Below are positions 59,862 through 64,000 of a stretch of 64,000 bases of DNA, one piece after another. This DNA is from Enchytraeus crypticus (lineage: Eukaryota; Annelida; Clitellata; Enchytraeida; Enchytraeidae). The position numbers were made by a program, and so were the translations under genes. The stretch is taken from assembly GCA_905160935.1 (NCBI GenBank), contig CAJHZI010000423.1:1871501-1935500 (forward strand), in the 5' to 3' direction. The notes under the pieces are model-generated. The model ran no database searches. It worked only from the letters and a program-made list of their open reading frames with translations, and was not told the origin of the DNA. Within the stretch, counting starts at the first letter, position 1. Each line of letters starts with the position of its first letter.

Positions 59862-60870
59862 TCTAAGGAAGGCATAGGGGGCCAACCACATCATAGGCAG
59901 AATCCCCCAAGAATAATCGTATATCAAAAGGAAATGCTATAGATTATTTAAAGATCCACTCGTATGTGGACATGAAGAGGAAAACGTAAGATAGAGATGA
60001 GTGGAGGCGTTATAGACCATGGACCTTCCAGTAGGCTGTGCACTAACAGCAAGAGATTATCAATTTAATGCATAGTATTTAATAAGTGCATGGCCATAAT
60101 ATCATCTGGTTGAATTAGTGTTAATTATGAAGAATTTTGTTGTAATGAATAATTAGGGTGTTGCCTATGAGAATACACATGAATTCGTTTATTTTTTTAG
60201 TATACACAAAACCGTAACCTGTACGTCCAGCTGCGTACTTTATAGATCACCTGCCACAATCTCTTCAATTCTCTGAAAGAAATTCGCAATGGCTGTATAT
60301 TTGATTTAACGCAGATTTGTTTGTCAATTATGAAGATTCAGTTTGTAGAGATTCAATTAAAGTGTATCGCAAATGAATGGAATGCTTTTTTGTATTTTTA
60401 GATGGTGACTCGTGCGGATTTGACTATAATTTAATTGCAAATAGATCTAATTCAGCAAATCTGAACATAACAGAAAGTTTCGTAGCAGTAACAACTGAAT
60501 CGATTACTTTCAATTTTAGCACAAAGTCTAGATGGGGTTTTCCACTTTCAAAGGCTATACTTAAATGGTTTCACTTATCATTGTCTTCTTATTTAGTTCC
60601 GCTTAGATTTGAAAAAATATATGAAGGCTATGGCGAGAACTTTTCCTCTTTATATTATAATGTCACACATTTCGTGGAACCCGACGGGACTAGAGATGAA
60701 AATATTACTTTCAGTAGTCTCCAAATTAATTCTATAGAATTGAGCAATGGTGGATATTACGTTGTTCAAGACGCATCGTCAAAAATGGAATGTATTTATA
60801 GAGCCTGGAATCTGATAGTATTAGGTAAGTTTGCGTTATACACCTATATTTCTCTCTTTCTTTCTCTCTT

Positions 60871-60919
<49 letters not shown>

Positions 60920-62676
60920 CTCTTTCCCTTTATCTTTCTCTCTCTTTCTCTCCCTCTCCCTCTCTCTCCCGCTTTCTCTCTCTTTCCCTTTCTCTCTCTC
61001 CTGACCTCTCTCCCTCTCAACCTCTCTCTCTCTCTCTACCTCTCTGTAATGCTCTGTCAAGTGGGTAAGTCGGAAATTCATACTTAAATCCGCTTTCGCG
61101 CACAAAAGCACAGCTATATCTAATGAAGTCGATTCTGTCACAAACGCTAAACATTTCCAAAACCCTAATGCAGCGCAGCTGCTGTAAACTGAGAAGATTT
61201 GACTTTAGACTTGATTTGATTTGATTTGATTTGATTGATTGATAGTCTTCATTTAGATTTGAATTAGTGTTTCTCCAATTTCTATTTAGTCATCTTGCTG
61301 TACAATACGTGCATTTTACGGTTGGTCTATTCTGTGTTGGCCCTATCAAATAACACGATAATTATTCTTTTCAGTTATCTATGTTAGTATAGTGTGTCAT
61401 TCTTAAATAAAAACGAGTTCAAATTAGAAATAATATCTGTTTGACTCGAAACAAATTCGGGTAAATTTTATCATTTTAAAATATCGGGATATACAATGAG
61501 TAATTTAAAGTAAATGTTTTGTACCGAATGCACCTCAGCGCCGGACGAGCTATGGATTTAACACTGTATCTACACTCATTAGGATATCTAACTGATTTCC
61601 AGCCTGTACGGACCAAATCATAGAGAAAAATCTCTTTCACAAGTTGAGCCAATCTTTCTGAAAACTTTAGCTGTCAGAGTTACTTAATATTAAGTTTTAT
61701 TATTCCATATTCCTATCGATATTTAAACATTAAAAAATTAAAAACTTATTAAACATTTGAAGAATTAGATTTCGAATTCAAGGCAAAATTGTATACGTAC
61801 AAGTGAAAAAAACTAATTTTTATTATTTCCTTTACTGCAAAGTTCTGATTGGAGGAATTTTCAGTTGTTCAGAACTTTTATAATCTTCGAAATTTTATAA
61901 TAAATTTTTCAGCATTACAAGAATATTTACTAGAATTAACTGGCTGACTATTGGCATTAATTAATATTGATTACATATTGAGCATGTAAAGTATATGCAA
62001 TAGTCGTCTTTGTATGGCAGTAAATTCGTCAGCTATTGAAAAACTTGTCGAACAGTAGTGCAACAATAAGCCTATATAATGAAATTTATACTCAAATTGC
62101 CATTCAATCATCAAAACTTAATATCTAAAACTGAAATAAATTGCTTCACCGATAGGTTTTTGAATTAAGCGATCTTCTTTTTACACTTTAGATTGATCTT
62201 TGCTTGTGATTTTTGTGATATATATTTGTTATTGATCTCTAGCCCCGTGTTGTGCTCGGGTGTGGTTGGACCACTGCAGAATAGGGTAACGGCAAAAATT
62301 CTGCCGCGTGTACGTATGCGGCGACTAAAGGCAGGAGCTGAGGATGGCAAGAGGGTCCTCATCATGAAATATTTTCCCCCAGGATTAAATGGTAATTAAT
62401 CCACCTAGCTGAGGAAGGCAACGGGAAACCACCTCAGAATTAAATTTTTCCCAAGCTATAGGCTACATAAGGAATGGGTAAGGCATAGACTTTGTGAAGG
62501 GATTAACTTGTTGATCTAAGGAGTGCTCTTATGGAGCGAGAAAGCAGACTTTGAGTACGAATATGTACCTTGAACCTGCCACTTGGCAGTGCACTGAAGA
62601 AATTGATCTCTATCTTTGATTTGTTTTTGATCTCCTTCTTTCTTTGGTCACTGTTATTAAACTTTTTCTTTGATTT

Positions 62677-62727
<51 letters not shown>

Positions 62728-63256
62728 TATCTTTTTTTGATCGAAGCCGAGTGCTAAAATACTAAATCAAATCTCACTATAGTGTATATTCAAAAACGTT
62801 CCACTGAATTCTGCAATTTACATTTGTACGTTCAGGCTTTTTACAGTTACAGTAGCTCTAATTCTTGTTCTGTCTACTGCACAATTGCAACTAAATAAAC
62901 GTTTTATAGGTACGCTCTTTTTTTTTTTTTTTTTCAAACACGGTGTTCAACTAACTACACTGTGAATATGAATAGTTCAGAGTACTTGAGCATAAACTGC
63001 AGTCTTAATTATAGCCGCACATTTGAGCAACCTCGTATAGATATATTTATAGGAGATTTACCTTTAAGTGAAAACCTTCTTTGGAATGAAGCATCTCAGG
63101 AAACATCTGTAGCAACAAGCTATAATTTAATTAAGCTGAGCAATGATATGAATGGCAGGCAAGTCACGGCATTCATAAATTTTACCAGTAGTACAAATCC
63201 AGCCATATCCAGCTATAACAGGACTGATGTGATCATTGATCAACTGTTGCTATCCG
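59531..63256 (+). CDS. Gene B': second copy of gene B (partial in window)
   Basis: Exons: 59,531-59,609 (signal peptide: MNMRKLISGRLLNCFIFVIW, then CRIVVG), 60,402-60,824 (first Ig-like) and the second Ig-like exon ending at 63,256. The transmembrane exon should lie beyond the window. Exons 1 and 2 are open with good splice sites. Exon 3 is open from 62,941, but its normal acceptor has been replaced by a poly-T run without AG; the next phase 1 acceptor would start the exon at 62,981. The product would then lack about 18 residues, or the exon would be skipped in frame. Status between functional and decaying is unclear. Confidence 0.65.
59796..59854. repeat. (AT)n microsatellite
   Basis: About 29 AT units in intron 1 of gene B'. 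About 500 bp present in unit 1 (31,040-31,540) is missing here. Confidence 0.95.
60402..60824 (+). CDS. Gene B' exon 2: first Ig-like domain
   Basis: 423 bp, phase 1 at both ends, no indel against gene B. Ten residues differ, for example SCRFD to SCGFD, NLSITES to NLNITES, FKFSTNS to FNFSTKS, FHVSLSSYLL to FHLSLSSYLV, and SSGTSC to SSKMEC. The changes move N-glycosylation sequons (NLS lost; NIT and NFS gained). Confidence 0.78.
60850..61055. repeat. (CT)n-rich tract
   Basis: Longer, more interrupted version of 32,601-32,720. Open frames on either strand are Ser-Leu or Glu-Arg repeat translations. Confidence 0.93.
62243..62600 (+). mobile_element. Long SINE with RTE-type 3' end, best copy
   Basis: Head CCCGTGTTGTGCTCGGGTGT and GGTTGGACCACTGCAGAATA; middle GCGGCGACTAAAGGCAGG and GGAAGGCAACGGGAAACCAC; end ATGTACCTTGAACCTGCC and ACTTGGCAGTGCACTGA. 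It is inserted in intron 2 of gene B' within the TTTGATCTCTG repeat; unit 1 lacks it at about 33,830-33,850. Confidence 0.75.
62678..62722. repeat. (AT)n microsatellite
   Basis: AT array ending ACATATATAT. Confidence 0.93.
62981..63256 (+). CDS. Gene B' exon 3: second Ig-like domain (cryptic start)
   Basis: Taken from the in-phase acceptor ATAGTTCAG (62,972-62,980) to donor GTAAGC. It starts EYLSINCSLNYSRTFEQ. Sequence homologous to gene B exon 3 extends upstream to 62,941, but no AG lies at the expected acceptor. 63,100-63,243 is identical to gene B. Confidence 0.55.
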
Positions 63257-64000
63257 GTAAGCATCTCTTCGTTTCTCTAGAGCGTTGTGTAAAAAAGCTC
63301 GTTGTAAAGATATAAAGAAAGCTAAATTTTAACGCCTGTCTCTGTATCATAAGTGATGTTGTTAAGCGATTCGGCTGAGCTTTTAACCGATGGCCTCCTG
63401 TGACTCCTCAGGTAGGTGTACGCTATCCATTCGGCCATCCAACCTGTTGGCCTAAAAAAGTGTTACACAACAATGTAATTTTTAACATTTAAAGTGAAAG
63501 ATTGCTATTCAAAATTAAATAATAAAGGTAATGTATTAGTCTCAGTAAAATACTATTTTTGTCATGAATTCTTTAGTAGATTACATTGTTAAAAATAGTT
63601 TCAATTTTAGTACTATTATTGAACAATTATCAGTAATTTACCAGGATCATCAAATGCCTAAATAGGTCACTTTCGTTGTGCCTTGATGACTTGACGTCAC
63701 CTAATAATAATTCTTTTTTTCGTGATAACCACTCATGATAGTAAATTGTGTCTACCAAAAGCATCAGCTCGATACGCCGAACTATCTAGCTTTAGTTCCT
63801 GGCAATTGGCAATATCAGTATTTAGCTAAGATGTCAAAATGATCACCTTCGCGAAACATAAGTCAGATTTTGGAATTTTTTGTCAATTGATACATAGTTG
63901 TATCTGTTATATTATTCTATTTAATGATTTGGGTCATCGCCACTCTTTCGTGCTCTCAATTCGTAGGTAGACCATTTCGCATGCCCGTCAGTTGTGGTAC
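63257..64000. other. Gene B' intron 3, window end
   Basis: Aligns to 34,481-35,203. The last 390 bases differ from unit 1 at only about seven positions. No exon. Confidence 0.7.

Larger units (their letters stand above)
40796..64000 (+). repeat. Segmental duplication, unit 2 (cut by window end)
   Basis: Collinear with 10,876-35,203. Unit 2-specific changes include a retroelement fragment at about 41,100-42,230, a triplication at 43,761-45,890, LINE insertions at about 47,010-48,760 and 49,245-49,925, a 0.7-kb insertion at about 50,407-51,112, and loss of about 3.4 kb corresponding to about 19,660-23,060. Confidence 0.92.

Noticed and set aside
60836..61141. Glu-Arg-rich minus-strand frame and Ser-Leu plus-strand frames
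   Set aside because: Artefacts of the (CT)n tract in intron 2 of gene B'.

Overview
This is AT-rich, intron-rich nuclear DNA of a metazoan. It shows GT-AG introns, immunoglobulin-fold receptor exons, several non-LTR retrotransposon families, SINEs, hAT-like DNA elements and long microsatellites. Nothing fixes the species. The mix suits a marine invertebrate (lophotrochozoan, cnidarian or similar) better than a vertebrate or fly, but that is inference. There is no bacterial or phage gene organisation.

The core is a direct segmental duplication of at least about 24 kb. Unit 1 runs from about 10,876 to at least 35,203. Unit 2 runs from about 40,796 to the end of the window. Each unit carries two single-pass receptor-type genes in head-to-head orientation. 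Gene A (minus strand) has three Ig-domain exons (18,662-19,003; 17,883-18,191; 17,195-17,422) and a transmembrane exon (12,338-12,487). A possible micro-exon and tail exon lie at 9.3 and 8.5 kb. Gene B (plus strand) has a signal-peptide exon (30,804-30,882), two Ig-like exons (32,153-32,575; 34,154-34,480) and a transmembrane exon (36,890-37,039). All internal exons are phase 1 at both ends. In unit 2, gene A' (42,468-52,906) is a clear pseudogene with stops, frameshifts and lost splice sites. Gene B' (59,531 to beyond the window) keeps open exons but has lost the normal acceptor of its third exon. A further orphan transmembrane exon lies at 3,751-3,888 (minus). The layout is A<- B-> A'<- B'->, an expanding and partly decaying receptor cluster. 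Ligand and function are unknown.

Most of the rest is repeats. Four LINE groups are present as 5'-truncated, broken copies: RTE-like, L2/CR1-like, a second CR1-like group, and one of another CR1-type. There are a tRNA-derived SINE family, a 5S-rRNA-derived SINE family, and SINEs whose 3' ends match the LINEs. Two non-autonomous hAT-like elements have 8-bp target duplications. Tandem arrays include a 34-bp satellite (about 22 copies), a 710-bp triplication, a 17-bp minisatellite in the same intron of both units, a 1.1-kb pentamer tract and GAT/GAA, GGAT, GATA, CT and AT arrays. Insertions present in only one unit give an order of events after the duplication.

Gene predictions come from open frames, splice consensus, phase agreement and comparison of the two units by eye. 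No transcript evidence or database search was available.
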